Positions 19,029 through 28,393 of a DNA stretch of 64,000 nt are shown here, piece by piece. The notes below the pieces were generated by a model, which was not told where the DNA came from, made no database searches, and was given only the letters and a program-made list of their open reading frames with translations. This DNA comes from Psychrosphaera algicola (GTDB taxonomy: Bacteria > Pseudomonadota > Gammaproteobacteria > Enterobacterales > Alteromonadaceae). How positions within the stretch are numbered: the first letter of the stretch is position 1; the number at the start of each line of letters is the position of its first letter. A program made the position numbers and the translations under genes. The stretch covers positions 4,588,001 through 4,652,000 of the forward strand of contig NZ_JAQOMS010000002.1 of the NCBI RefSeq assembly GCF_028401425.1, in the 5' to 3' direction.

Positions 19029-19711
19029 GTGATATCTAAATTACCTCGTTGGGTGGAATATGGCTCTTTTGTTCTTGCATTAGTTGCAGGACTTGTTAAT
19101 TCCATAGGACTGTTGGGGTTTAAACACCAATCAATATCTCATTTGTCGGGCACTGCGACCCTTTTAGGCACCGGGATTATTAACTCAACGTATTCTGATG
19201 TTTTTCATTTGCTTGTGGTACTTATTAGTTTTTTAGTGGGCGCGGCGGTTTCTGGATATTTCCTAAGTAGTGGCGTTGTAAAATTGGGACGTAATTACAG
19301 TCGATTGCTTTATTTTGAAGCAATTTTGTTGCTTTGCTCGATTTATTTTTTAACAAATGACACGTTACAAGGACACTATTTAGCCTCTGCCGCATGTGGA
19401 CTTCAGAACGCATTGGTAACTACTTATAGTGGCGCAGTCATCAGAACGACTCATGTCACTGGCCTATTTACCGACTTAGGGATCATGTTGGGTGCAAAAC
19501 TAAGAGGCGACGAATTTGATAAACGTAAAGCACTATTGTTTCTGATCATCATTGTCGGGTTTATTTTAGGGGCGCATTAGGGGCTTATTTTTTTGTAATG
19601 TTCAGGTTTAACGCATTATTTATCCCAGCGATTATTTGTGCGCTACTGGCTTTGGCATACTCAATTTACAATGCAAAAATAAGTCATTCAGCGGTCGAAA
19701 TAAACGATTAA
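19029..19711 (+). CDS. DUF1275 (YoaK-type) membrane protein (one frameshift)
   Basis: Multi-spanning membrane protein of the DUF1275 family, function unknown. Hallmarks are the early VAGLVNSIGLLGF and SHLSGTATLLG segments, then AACGLQNALVTTYSGAVIRTTHVTGL with FTDLGIMLGAKLRG. The first frame ends in GFILGAH at 19580; one base over, near 19570, it continues GGALGAYFFVMFRFNALF and ALLALAYSIY to TAA at 19711. Corrected length is about 227, normal for the family. GTG start with AAAGGA upstream. Confidence 0.88.
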
Positions 19712-19795
19712 GGTTCAATCGCTAACGGGTATTGGTTTATAAAAGGGTTGCAGTAGGGTGTTCAATGGTGGAACTCAGAAAAGTGAACATTGATC

Positions 19796-20480
19796 ATGTC
19801 AGAACTTAAGCATGTATATGCTCAAATGTGGGCGGACTCCATAGACAAATTTAGTCATAATGAATGTGAGTTAGATCCTCTAATTAACAATAACTCCGAT
19901 ATGCGACGTGGCATAACGGTATTATCTTATTTCGACAAGGTCGTTGGAAATAATATATTGAGTTTTCTCGATGAATTAAGAACTATTGAACCTGAGCAAT
20001 ATTATTACCCCGCAAGCGATCTCCATTTAACGATTTTGTCGATTATTAGCTGCATAGATGGATTTAACTATTCGGATATTGACGCCGATGCTTATTCAAA
20101 TGTGTTTAAAGCAGCAGTAAAAGACACCGGTCCATTTAAGGTGCATTTTAAAGGCATTACCGTTTCACCATCGTGTATTTTAGTTCAAGGCTACCCTGAT
20201 TTTGAACCGTTAACCAAACTCAGAGATTCATTGAGACAAAGGTTCAAAAAGCTTTTATTGAAACGACTATTGATTCTAGATACAAAATTTCTACAGCCCA
20301 TACGACGGTTGTACGTTGTATCTCCCCTTTAATAATAGTGCGGCTATGATCAATTTATTACACAAGTACAAGGATTATGATTTTGGGACATTAGAAGTCG
20401 AGTCAGTCGAACTTGTTTTTAATAACTGGTATCAAAATTCTTCAATAACAAAATCGATTTCGAGCGTAAAACTAAAATAA
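19796..20480 (+). CDS. 2H phosphoesterase (LigT / 2'-5' RNA ligase-like) protein (two frameshifts)
   Basis: Contains the two HxTx motifs that define the 2H phosphoesterase fold: HLTI in DLHLTILSIISCIDGF, and HTTV in STAHTTVVRCISPF. The first frame runs from ATG 19796 (MSELKHVYAQMWADSIDKF) to LRDSLRQRFKK. A shift near 20250 leads to the second HxTx, and another near 20330 leads to NNSAAMINLLHKYKDYDFG and VELVFNNWYQNSS, ending at 20480. About 228 residues. Substrate unknown; relatives act on cyclic phosphodiesters, 2'-5' oligonucleotides or NAD-related phosphates. Confidence 0.72.
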
Positions 20481-20771
20481 AATTTGAGCGTTGGGCTATT
20501 AATTAGCGACGGACACGTGATAGTTTGCCACAACGGTGCTCTGCCTAAGCAGAACATATGTATTGTTGATAAAAAGCTTTTGTACAGGAAGTTAACACTC
20601 AACATGGCCATAACTGCCTAAATTGAAAAACAATTAGAGAGCGTCGTTTAATGTCGACTGAGAGGGTAAACTACATTCAAATTGAGTTTAAGACAGTCGA
20701 GTTTATGGGTAGGTTACTCCGTTGAGAATGGTCAGTTTTAATTAAAATTTAAAGGAAATAAGAAAAAGTAA

Positions 20772-21176
20772 ATGGATGAGATTAAAAACGTATTACTCGT
20801 TATTGTTGGCTCGTTAGTTTTAATTCTGTGGGCTAATCTTTCTGGGGCGAGTACCTTAAAAAACGCTTTTGACAAACAAAAAAGTAATATTCAGGTTAAA
20901 GGCAGTGGCAAGGTTATTCATATTTTACCCGACGACAATAAAGGCTCGCGTCACCAAAAGTTTATCTTAAAATTAGACACTGGCCTGACAATATTAATAG
21001 CGCACAATATAGATCTTGCTCCTAGGATAAAATCAATATCTAAAGGGGATACAGTAAAGTTCTATGGTGAATATGAGTGGAACAGTAAAGGTGGCGTTGT
21101 GCATTGGACACATTTAGATCCAAATAATCGCCATGTGCATGGTTGGCTCAAGCATAAAGGCAAAACATATCAATAA
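20772..21176 (+). CDS. DUF3465 domain protein
   Basis: 134 residues with an N-terminal membrane segment (VLLVIVGSLVLILWANL) and a small beta-rich exported domain. Hallmarks: VKGSGKVIHILPDDNKGSRH, QKFILKLDTGLTILIAHNID, VKFYGEYEWNSKGGVVHWTH and HGWLKHKGKTYQ at the C-terminus, matching DUF3465 (OB-like fold, periplasmic, function unknown). Good AAAGGA ribosome site about 15 bases upstream of ATG 20772. Intact. Confidence 0.88.
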   Translation: MDEIKNVLLVIVGSLVLILWANLSGASTLKNAFDKQKSNIQVKGSGKVIHILPDDNKGSRHQKFILKLDTGLTILIAHNIDLAPRIKSISKGDTVKFYGEYEWNSKGGVVHWTHLDPNNRHVHGWLKHKGKTYQ

Positions 21177-21210
21177 TTCAAAAACGGTTTCGTTTTAAAG
21201 GATGCGCTTT

Positions 21211-21417
21211 ATGGATAGTTCGACAATGATGCTTTGGGGTGTTGTTTTTAGTGGCTTAGGCCTTGGCTATTTTTCATATGGAAAGAAGCAAAAGTCGTTA
21301 GTTCCTTTGTGCTGTGGTTTATCACTTATCATTTATCCCTATTTTATGACGAGCTTATCAAGCTTACTGATTGTTGGCGTTATTTTGCTGGTGGCCCCAT
21401 ATTTTATAAAGTTTTAA
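21211..21417 (+). CDS. small hydrophobic membrane protein
   Basis: 68 residues with two or three membrane segments (MMLWGVVFSGLGLGYFSYG; LVPLCCGLSLIIYPYF; LLIVGVILLVAPYFIKF) and a KKQKS loop. An ATG at 21202 is in frame, but AAAGG at 21196-21200 is far better spaced for the ATG at 21211, so that is chosen. I believe similar small proteins are widespread in marine gammaproteobacteria, but no function is known. Intact. Confidence 0.65.
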   Translation: MDSSTMMLWGVVFSGLGLGYFSYGKKQKSLVPLCCGLSLIIYPYFMTSLSSLLIVGVILLVAPYFIKF

Positions 21418-21736
21418 CTCAATTAGTCGTTTTTGAGACATGTTGGAGGGCGCCCAATAAAACTTCTCCAAAAGCTGAAACTGAATGTTCGACTCAAAAG
21501 ACAAATTAATTAACCTATAAGAAGTAAATTAAATGTTTAGCGGTGTTTCTTTTGGTGTTCGTGTTGAATATATTGTGATGGACTAACGATGGGATATGGT
21601 TTTTATATTGAGGTCGCTGTTATATCAGTAACTTAGTTTTAGAGCATATATTTGTAAAATTGACTAGCGGGTGTTGTTACGTATATTTTTAATAGGTTAG
21701 AAAAGTAATTATTAATGGGAAAAGTTTAAACTTAAA
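21418..21736. other. intergenic stretch without recognisable content
   Basis: 319 bases. No convincing coding frame, tRNA, terminator or attC-like site was found. Confidence 0.45.
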
Positions 21737-22315
21737 ATGCCTATAGTTAATTTAGATAATGTTAAAACCTTTCAGACACCTGAGTTATTTGCAACTTGGC
21801 TGGAACAGAACCACGATACAAAGACTGAGTTGTGGTTAAAAATTTTTAAAAAATCCTCCAAAATACCAACAATTACTTGGGGTGAAGCGGTAATTGAAGG
21901 ATTATGTTGGGGCTGGATTGATGGCGTTAAAAAGTCGTTAGACGATGACGCTTATCTTCAAAGGTTCACGCCAAGACGACAGGGCAGTAATTGGTCAAAG
22001 CGGAACACGGAACATGTAGAGAAGTTAATTCGTGACGGTCGTATGCAAGAGTCAGGATTAATCCATGTCCGTTTAGCAAAAGCAAATGGAAGGTGGCAGG
22101 CGGCTTACGCGCCACAAAGCGAAATGGTCATCCCCGATGATTTTTTAGCCGCACTTGATGGTAATAGTAAAGCAAAACAATGCTTTGAAACGTTAACAAG
22201 ATCTCAAAAATTCACAATATCGACGGGTTTACAGACCGCTAAAAAACCAGAAACAAGGCTTAAACGATTTAACCAATTCTTGTTAATGCTAGAGCGTAAT
22301 ACAAAGCCATCTTAA
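21737..22315 (+). CDS. YdeI/OmdA family protein
   Basis: 192 residues. The segments FATWLEQNHDTKTELWLKI, ITWGEAVIEGLCWGWIDGV, YLQRFTPRRQGSNWSKRN and the C-terminal AKQCFETLTRSQKF identify the YdeI/OmdA (bacteriocin-protection, YdeI-like) family. Biochemical role unknown. Intact; ATG at 21737. Confidence 0.88.
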   Translation: MPIVNLDNVKTFQTPELFATWLEQNHDTKTELWLKIFKKSSKIPTITWGEAVIEGLCWGWIDGVKKSLDDDAYLQRFTPRRQGSNWSKRNTEHVEKLIRDGRMQESGLIHVRLAKANGRWQAAYAPQSEMVIPDDFLAALDGNSKAKQCFETLTRSQKFTISTGLQTAKKPETRLKRFNQFLLMLERNTKPS

Positions 22316-22379
22316 ATTATTAAAGGGGATATTATTCGTTGCGAATTATGTTTTTTATTTGGATACAGGGATTAGATAA

Positions 22380-22910
22380 TTGCCAAACAATTCATCACTT
22401 AAAAATTTAGTTGTCTCAACCACGAGATTAACAATGTTTAATGTCACCGAACTTTCTGATTTTGCTTGGTCAGAATCAGAATTAACCTCATCTATTTTGA
22501 CATTGTTGACCCCAAACGTAGTGAAGTCGTTACCGCCGAATTTTCAAAATATTAAAACCACAACAGCAGCAAAAAATTGGTTAGACGAAATGGTGTCACA
22601 AAGTCATCTTTTTACCGTATGTTTACGAGATACAAAGACAATTATTGGTTTTGTATTTTTGTCAGAGTGGGACAACCAAAACGTACATTTAGGTTATTTG
22701 CTGGGTGAGTTGTTTTGGCAACAAGGCTATGCCAGTGAGTTTTTATCGGGATTTATCACTGATTGCCGCGATAATCACTTAGTTAAATCGTTAATCGGAG
22801 GGGTTGAGGCCGCCAATGTTCCATCCGCTAAGTTATTACTTAAACTCGGATTTGAACAAAGTCATACGACCGAAAACGGAGTTACTTTTTATCAAAGACA
22901 ACTTTACTAA
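22380..22910 (+). CDS. GNAT family N-acetyltransferase (RimJ/RimL-like)
   Basis: 176 residues with the GNAT layout: N-terminal STTRLTMFNVTELSDF, central FVFLSEWDNQNVHLGYLLGE, then WQQGYASEFLSGFI (acetyl-CoA loop region) and NVPSAKLLLKLGFE near the end. TTG start at 22380 is favoured because the first internal ATG (22434) would cut into the first beta strand. Acceptor unknown. Intact. Confidence 0.85.
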   Translation: MPNNSSLKNLVVSTTRLTMFNVTELSDFAWSESELTSSILTLLTPNVVKSLPPNFQNIKTTTAAKNWLDEMVSQSHLFTVCLRDTKTIIGFVFLSEWDNQNVHLGYLLGELFWQQGYASEFLSGFITDCRDNHLVKSLIGGVEAANVPSAKLLLKLGFEQSHTTENGVTFYQRQLY

Positions 22911-23284
22911 CTTGCAATTAAAGTAAGGGGAGTTCGTTGTTTAATCTTCAAGATGGAGTTACCCCTCAATTTGTTTTTTAACGTTAAACTTATTTACGTA
23001 ACGTTTATTGGCAAATATTGGCAACATCAGTCCATTTGTATTTTTAAATGACCTCTGTGCCAAATCAAATTCTAATTGTTATTCATAACTGTTTCATTTT
23101 CATAATATAAACATATTTCATTCGATTCAAATTACGTTACATAAAATACCTGCTAAGCTTTGTTAACAAGAAGTTGTCTTAACTGAAGGGACAATTGGTT
23201 AAGTGTTACGGTCGTTTTGTTGCAAATGCGATGAAGGTAATCGGCTTTGTTTCCATTTGTTTTATTATCAGAGTTGTTAATGCT
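22911..23284. other. intergenic stretch, AT-rich
   Basis: AT-rich region with a weak AGGGG...CCCCT hairpin followed by T's (about 22925-22980) that may end the GNAT transcript. The reading frame of the next gene extends back to a TTG at 23195 with AAGGG just upstream, so part of this stretch could be coding. Confidence 0.4.
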
Positions 23285-23655
23285 ATGCCCTTTAAAATTG
23301 AAAGTGTTCGCCATTTAGGTGTTCTAAAAGTTATCTATAGTGGCGCTGTTACGTTGGATGAAAGGATCAATGTCGTTCACTCTTTGTGTGTTGATCACTA
23401 TGATTCGACTCGATTTAGAATTTACATTGACGCTAGGTTAGTCGACTACCAAATCTCAGTTGCGGAACAAGAAGTTTTTGGCGCTTATATAGCGTCACGA
23501 GAAGAATTTAAAGACGCACTCGTCGCTGTCGTTGTTAATGATGGGCAAGTAAAAACAAAAATATTATTACCAAATCATCTAAATCTGGCCAAATAATTAA
23601 TATTTTTGATAATGAAGATGATGCATTGCAGTGGTTAGTATCACAATCTGTTTAA
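23285..23655 (+). CDS. SpoIIAA/STAS-like domain protein (one frameshift)
   Basis: Reads MPFKIESVRHLGVLKVIYSG, a common start for small STAS-like (SpoIIAA-like) proteins, then FRIYIDARLVDYQISVAEQE, AYIASREEFKDALVAVVV. The frame ends at 23596; one base over, near 23565, it continues IITKSSKSGQIINIFDNEDD and ALQWLVSQSV, the typical end of this family, to TAA 23655. About 123 residues. The upstream in-frame extension from 23195/23231 (MKVIGFVSICFIIRVVNA) looks like a signal peptide; whether it is translated is unclear. Confidence 0.6.
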
Positions 23656-23816
23656 TTTGAATACGTTTACCTAACTAACTTCACTATTCTTACATCCTCA
23701 TTAAGCTGAAAAATTTCCTATTTTGCACTGAATATCACGCTGCAATTATTTAATATTGCAGTCTTACGTTATATAGTCACTACAATATTAGTTGTTGATT
23801 AGGAGTGGTGAAAACT

Positions 23817-24248
23817 GTGAATGTATTGTTAGTTTTTTCTGGCATTTTGAGCGCAGTTGCCGCGTTGTTGCATTTAGGGTGTATCTATTTTGGAGCACCT
23901 TGGTATCGAATTTTTGGTGCCGGGGAACAAATGGCACAATTGGCCGAACAGGGCAGTTTGCAACCCACAATTATAACATCAGGTATCACAATGGTATTGG
24001 CGATATGGTCTCTGTATGCTTTCTCTGCTGCGGGCATCATTGGTAAATTACCCTTTATGCGTTTAGCTCTCGTAACGATTACTGCTTTATATTTATGTCG
24101 AGGAATTGTTGGACTCTTTTTGATCTTTTACCCAATTGGCCGAACCCCACAGTTTTGGTTATGGAGCTCCGCAATTTGTTTATTGATCGGAGTGGTTCAT
24201 CTTTTAGGCGTGAAACAGCAATGGCGTTTGCTAGAACCCCAGTTGTAA
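23817..24248 (+). CDS. four-TM membrane protein, unknown function
   Basis: About 143 residues with four membrane segments (LLVFSGILSAVAALLHLGCIYF; IITSGITMVLAIWSLYAFSAAG; LALVTITALYLCRGIVGLFL; FWLWSSAICLLIGVVHLLGV). GTG at 23817 is chosen because AGGAG at 23801-23805 is correctly spaced for it; GTGs at 23805 and 23808 overlap or abut the ribosome site. Conserved polar/charged residues (LHLG...GAPWYRIFGAGE) suggest a real family but no function is known. Intact. Confidence 0.68.
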   Translation: MNVLLVFSGILSAVAALLHLGCIYFGAPWYRIFGAGEQMAQLAEQGSLQPTIITSGITMVLAIWSLYAFSAAGIIGKLPFMRLALVTITALYLCRGIVGLFLIFYPIGRTPQFWLWSSAICLLIGVVHLLGVKQQWRLLEPQL

Positions 24249-24300
24249 TGTTAAACGCACGTTTAATTATGCTCATTACATCAAATCAATTAGGACATTC

Positions 24301-25010
24301 ATGGATTCTCTATTTACCGTCATTTGGGTAACGTTAGTTGCCGGACTTGCAATGCCTTTTGGTGCTTTTATTGCGAATATAGAAAATGTAAAACCACAAT
24401 GGTTAGAAGATGAGATCAGACATTTGGTTATGGCATTTGGAGCTGGCGCATTATTGTCAGCGGTGAGTTTGGTTTTGGTTCCAGAGGGGATAGTTGAATT
24501 AAAACCTTTGACCGCAGCCGCATTTTTCTGGCCGGCGGCCTAAGCTTTATGGCACTGGATATTTTATTAACAAAAATAGCAACACCAGCCAGTCAGCTAG
24601 CCGCCATGCTTGCCGATTTTATTCCAGAATCAATCGCATTAGGCGCGGCATTTGTAACCGGGAGTAGTAGTGCTTATTTATTGGCGGGATTAATCGCATT
24701 ACAAAATTTACCAGAGGGATTTAATGCGTTTCGAGAGCTCAAAGAGTCATCGTCATATAAACCATTCAAAATTATACTGCTTTTTGCCACCATGGCTTTA
24801 TTGGGGCCGGTTGCAGGGAGCATTGGTTATCTCTATTTAGCCGATTCAATTACGACGATATCAGCGATAATGTTATTTGCATCGGGCGGAATTTTGTATT
24901 CAATTTTTCAAGATATTGCCCCGCAAGTTAAACTGGAAAAACATTGGTTACCTTCAATGGGAGCTGTACTTGGTTTTATGTTTGGAATGGTAGGGCAAAT
25001 GCTCGTTTAA
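24301..25010 (+). CDS. ZIP family metal transporter (one frameshift)
   Basis: Inner-membrane divalent-cation (zinc-type) permease of the ZIP family. TM1-TM3 lie in the first frame (VTLVAGLAMPFGAFIANIE; FGAGALLSAVSLVLVPEG), which ends FFWPAA. One base over, near 24532, the protein continues SFMALDILLTK, MLADFIPESIALGAAF and ALQNLPEGFNAFRE. The last two are the paired metal-site helices (TM4 and TM5) of ZIP proteins. Total about 236 residues with eight membrane segments. Metal specificity cannot be read from sequence alone. Confidence 0.88.
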
Positions 25011-25079
25011 TGGTTTACGACTAGAACAAGTGTTATTGCCACATCTGCTCTATTCTGTCTTTATCTCGTTTTAGCTGTC

Positions 25080-26439
25080 TTATTTGAAATCGCATAGGGA
25101 AATAGCCGAAATTAATTCGGTGGGTAAACTCGCTGAAATGCTAGTCAAAGTTGAACTCGATTGATTATTTTCTGCGGTCATGATGCTCGCGACATACTTC
25201 GCCATCAGTGGTCCAGTCGTTAATCCCCGGGCACCTAAACCGGTAATGGTATAGAGGCCTTTGGTTGGGTTAGTATGATAACCGTCCGGATCAACGAGGT
25301 TGTTGGGCGCTAACTTATCTTTGCGCATTAATTTTCCATTGTTTTTATCAATATTTTTTAGTACCCAATTATTTGGAAAAACTTCACCAGCAATGGGTAA
25401 ATGATCAATGGACGTTGCTCTAATACATGCACGGTCGGCGATAACATCATTTTTAGACAGCGAGTGTGCCCAATGTTGCTGCTCGTATACCTGTTTAACT
25501 TGCAACACATTATGGTCAGTTTCGGTTTCCCTTACTTCAGTATTGGCATCGTTGTGACGGTAAGTCGCACCAAAACATTGATACTCGCCCTGTGACGGTG
25601 TGACGTAGCCTTTGTGACATAAGGTTGTTTTTAGTTTATTAAGTGGCGTAGTTGTCGTTAGTTGACTGACTTGACCTCGTATAGGGTCGATTGAAATGTG
25701 CTTGGTTTGTTCAAACTTTGACGACAAGTGACCTGCGCAAATCGCAACCGCATCGTATTTTTGTGCGATTGAGTGGTCATCACACCCTAAGCCCCATCGA
25801 GCACTATGGGGGTCAACTATTGTGGTTAACTTATCTCCTTTGCCGTTTGACGTCCTGGTTGCAGTTTCGTTGCTTAATGTTGTAATTCGATGATTTAAAT
25901 GGACATTAACTTTGTGTTTAGAAGTCAAATAAGACAATGCATTCTGGCAAAAGAAAATGGTTCTAGCCACCCCCTTTAGCAAACCATAAGGACGAATAAG
26001 GCAACTCTAAGCCAGCTAATCGAGATGACTCAATGTCGTCTACGAACGTACACACCTTTGGGAAAAATTCGGTTATTTGTTGGTATCTCGATTGCAAATC
26101 TTCAGTGAATGCCTGTTGCAACACCCCAGTTTGGTAAAAATGTTTAGTATTGGTGTGTTGTTCCATTTGCAAATAAAAATCCAAAGCATATTGATAAGCA
26201 GCGCAATTTAACGCTGCAAGCGGGCTGTTTTTACCTTGCAATAATGGATAAACCGCACCTTGACGATTGCCCGATGCACCCTGAGCAATTGCGTTATCAG
26301 CACAATAAATGTCTATTAAGAGTTTTGGGTTTTGCTGCAATAACTCATATGTGAGACAAACCGTAGCAATACCGCCGCCAATAATGGCCACATGTTCTAG
26401 ATTGGAAATGACGCTGTGTCGGTGTTCTGGTTTAAGCAT
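25080..26439 (-). CDS. mnmC: FAD-dependent cmnm5s2U34 oxidoreductase, MnmC C-terminal (MnmC2) domain only (frameshifted)
   Basis: In E. coli, MnmC is a two-domain tRNA-modification enzyme: the C-terminal FAD domain oxidises cmnm5s2U34 to nm5s2U34, and the N-terminal domain methylates it. Here only the FAD half is present. The reading starts MLKPEHRHSV, then HVAIIGGGIATVCLTYELL (dinucleotide fold), DNAIAQGASGNRQGAVYPLL. After WFAKGG the frame breaks in a G run near 25970 and again near 25955, then continues CQNALSYLTSKHK to GQVSQLTTTTPLNKL, RACIRATSIDHLPIAGE and GLGARGLTTGPLMA. An in-frame TAG two codons upstream of ATG 26439 blocks extension into a methyltransferase half. It lies opposite fabB, the same neighbourhood as in E. 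coli. Confidence 0.87.
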
Positions 26440-27072
26440 GAGCTATTTCTGACAATTCCTGCTACAAAATAATTAATAAATTGAAATTACTAAATGCCAG
26501 CCAGTATAAAGATTTTTAATCAAAATATTCACGATTTATTGGTCGTTTATGGATGATGATTTACGAAACCGATTTTGAGCGCTTTTTGTTAACGAATTAT
26601 TTAGTTTTTAAATTGTCATTTAAACAACCTTTCAAATAAACGTGGGGACTGTTTGGCCCGACTTTATTTTCCTAATTCTAATTTATATTTAGAAAAACTG
26701 ACCTTTGATATTAGACGTGGTCAATTTACGCAAAAAAATGAATATCGTATGAAACTGGAGTAACTAGATGAAGTGACATACTAGACATAAATACAGCCCA
26801 AAAAACGTGTTTTAACGAAATGGAATAGGTTATTTAAAAATAATACATGGGCATTGAAAAAATATTTAGGTGTCACAAAGTCGTGTTCAAATTGTCATAA
26901 AGCCGTTATATCATTGTCACTTGGACAATTTTGTATAAAAGTTTTTACAGTTGATTTAGGTAAAAATACAAAAAAAGTTTCAGCTAACACTTGTTCGCTG
27001 AAATAAGACCAGTTAACATTAAAAACAACGTAATATACCGCAAAATTATTAAAGTTATAAATTGGATTAAAT
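26440..27072. other. 633-bp gap between divergent mnmC and fabB
   Basis: Much longer than usual for this divergent pair. AT-rich. On the plus strand a ~52-codon open stretch without a Met (about 26600-26763) ends ...GQFTQKNEYRMKLE; I cannot assign it. A short inverted repeat TTGTC-ACTTG-GACAA near 26912-26928 lies about 145 bases upstream of fabB and could be an operator, but this is weak. No trace of an MnmC methyltransferase domain was found on the minus strand. Confidence 0.45.
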
Positions 27073-28280
27073 ATGAAAAGAGCAGTCATCACTGGCTTGG
27101 GCATTGTTTCTAGTATTGGTAATAACAAACAAGAAGTATTGGAAAGCTTAAAGATTGGAAAATCTGGCATAAGTGCATCAGAGCAATTTAAAGAATATAA
27201 ACTTCGCTCCCAAGTATGGGGAAATATCGATATTGATATTTCTGAACATATTGACCGTAAAACAATTCGTTTTATGGGTGAAGGCTCAGCATACGCTTAT
27301 ATCGCTATGCAAGAAGCTATCACGGATGCGGGATTATCAGATGAGCATGTATCTAACCCTCGTACTGGCTTAGTGGCAGGTTCTGGTGGCGCATCTTCAA
27401 AAATCAAATTTTAGCGTGTGATACTTTAAGAGAACGCGGTGTTAAGCGTGTTGGTCCTTACCAAGTTCCTCGTACAATGAGCTCGACCTGTTCTGCAACA
27501 TTAGCGACGCCTTTTAAAATCAAAGGGATTAACTATTCAATTAGTTCTGCTTGTGCAACATCGGCGCACTGTATTGGACACGCTTTAGAGCAAATTCAAC
27601 TTGGCAAGCAAGATATTGTTTTTGCTGGTGGCGGCGAAGAAGTCGATTGGACGTTAGCGGGTTTATTTGACGGCATGGGTGCATTGTCTACTAAATACAA
27701 CGATACACCTGAGCATGCATCTAGAACATACGATGCAGACCGTGACGGATTTGTCATCTCAGGCGGCGGCGGTATGGTCGTTGTTGAAGAGTATGAACAC
27801 GCTATTGCACGTGGTGCAAAAATTTACGCTGAAATCGTAGGTTATGGCGCAACTTCTGACGGTTTTGACATGGTTGCTCCGTCAGGTGAAGGTGCAGAAC
27901 GTTGTATGCAAATGGCATTATCAACGGTTGACCAACCAATTGACTACTTAAACACACACGGAACAAGTACACCGGTTGGTGATGTTAAAGAACTTGGCGC
28001 AATCCAAAACGTATTTGGTGGAAAATCCCCACTTATCAGTGCGACAAAAGCGATGACGGGTCATGCGTTAGGCGCGGCTGGTGTTCACGAAGCTATCTAC
28101 AGTATATTGATGATGGAAAACAGCTTTGTTGCACCATCTATTAATATCAGCAACTTAGACGAAAAAGCAGAAGGCTTGAACATTATTACTGAATTCACAG
28201 AAGCAAATATTACGACAGCAATGTCAAATAGCTTCGGTTTTGGTGGTACAAACGCGACGTTAGTATTCAAAAAAGTATAG
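27073..28280 (+). CDS. fabB: 3-oxoacyl-ACP synthase I (one frameshift)
   Basis: Beta-ketoacyl-ACP synthase needed for elongation of unsaturated fatty acids. Starts MKRAVITGLGIVSSIGNNKQ. The first frame ends at 27414 after AGSGGASSKIKF; one base over, near 27401, it reads NQILACDTLRERGVKRVGPY and continues to the end. Catalytic motifs: SSACATSAHCIGHA (Cys), NTHGTSTPVGD (His), KAMTGHALGAAG (His), and C-terminal NSFGFGGTNATLVF. About 402 residues, normal for FabB. Opposite mnmC; followed by a terminator and pdxB. Confidence 0.95.
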
Positions 28281-28330
28281 TAATTAAGTTAAAATTTTTG
28301 ACTATATAAAATAGCGCAAAGCACTGAATT

Positions 28331-28366
28331 AAAAACCCGAAACAAGGTAAACTGTTTCGGGTTTTT
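28331..28366 (+). terminator. rho-independent terminator after fabB
   Basis: AAAACCCGAAACA / TGTTTCGGGTTTTT stem with an AGGTAAAC-type loop and a T run. Confidence 0.9.
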
Positions 28367-28393
28367 AGTATTAGCGAACTGGTAATTGCATAA

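Noticed and set aside
20481..20771. Possible integron attC site (GTTGGGC and GCCTAAG boxes)
   Set aside because: The boxes are in the wrong order and too close to the preceding stop; no paired inner boxes or integrase nearby.
26600..26763. Open stretch ending in ...NEYRMKLE
   Set aside because: No start codon in frame, no match to a known protein, and short; recorded only as a curiosity within the gap.
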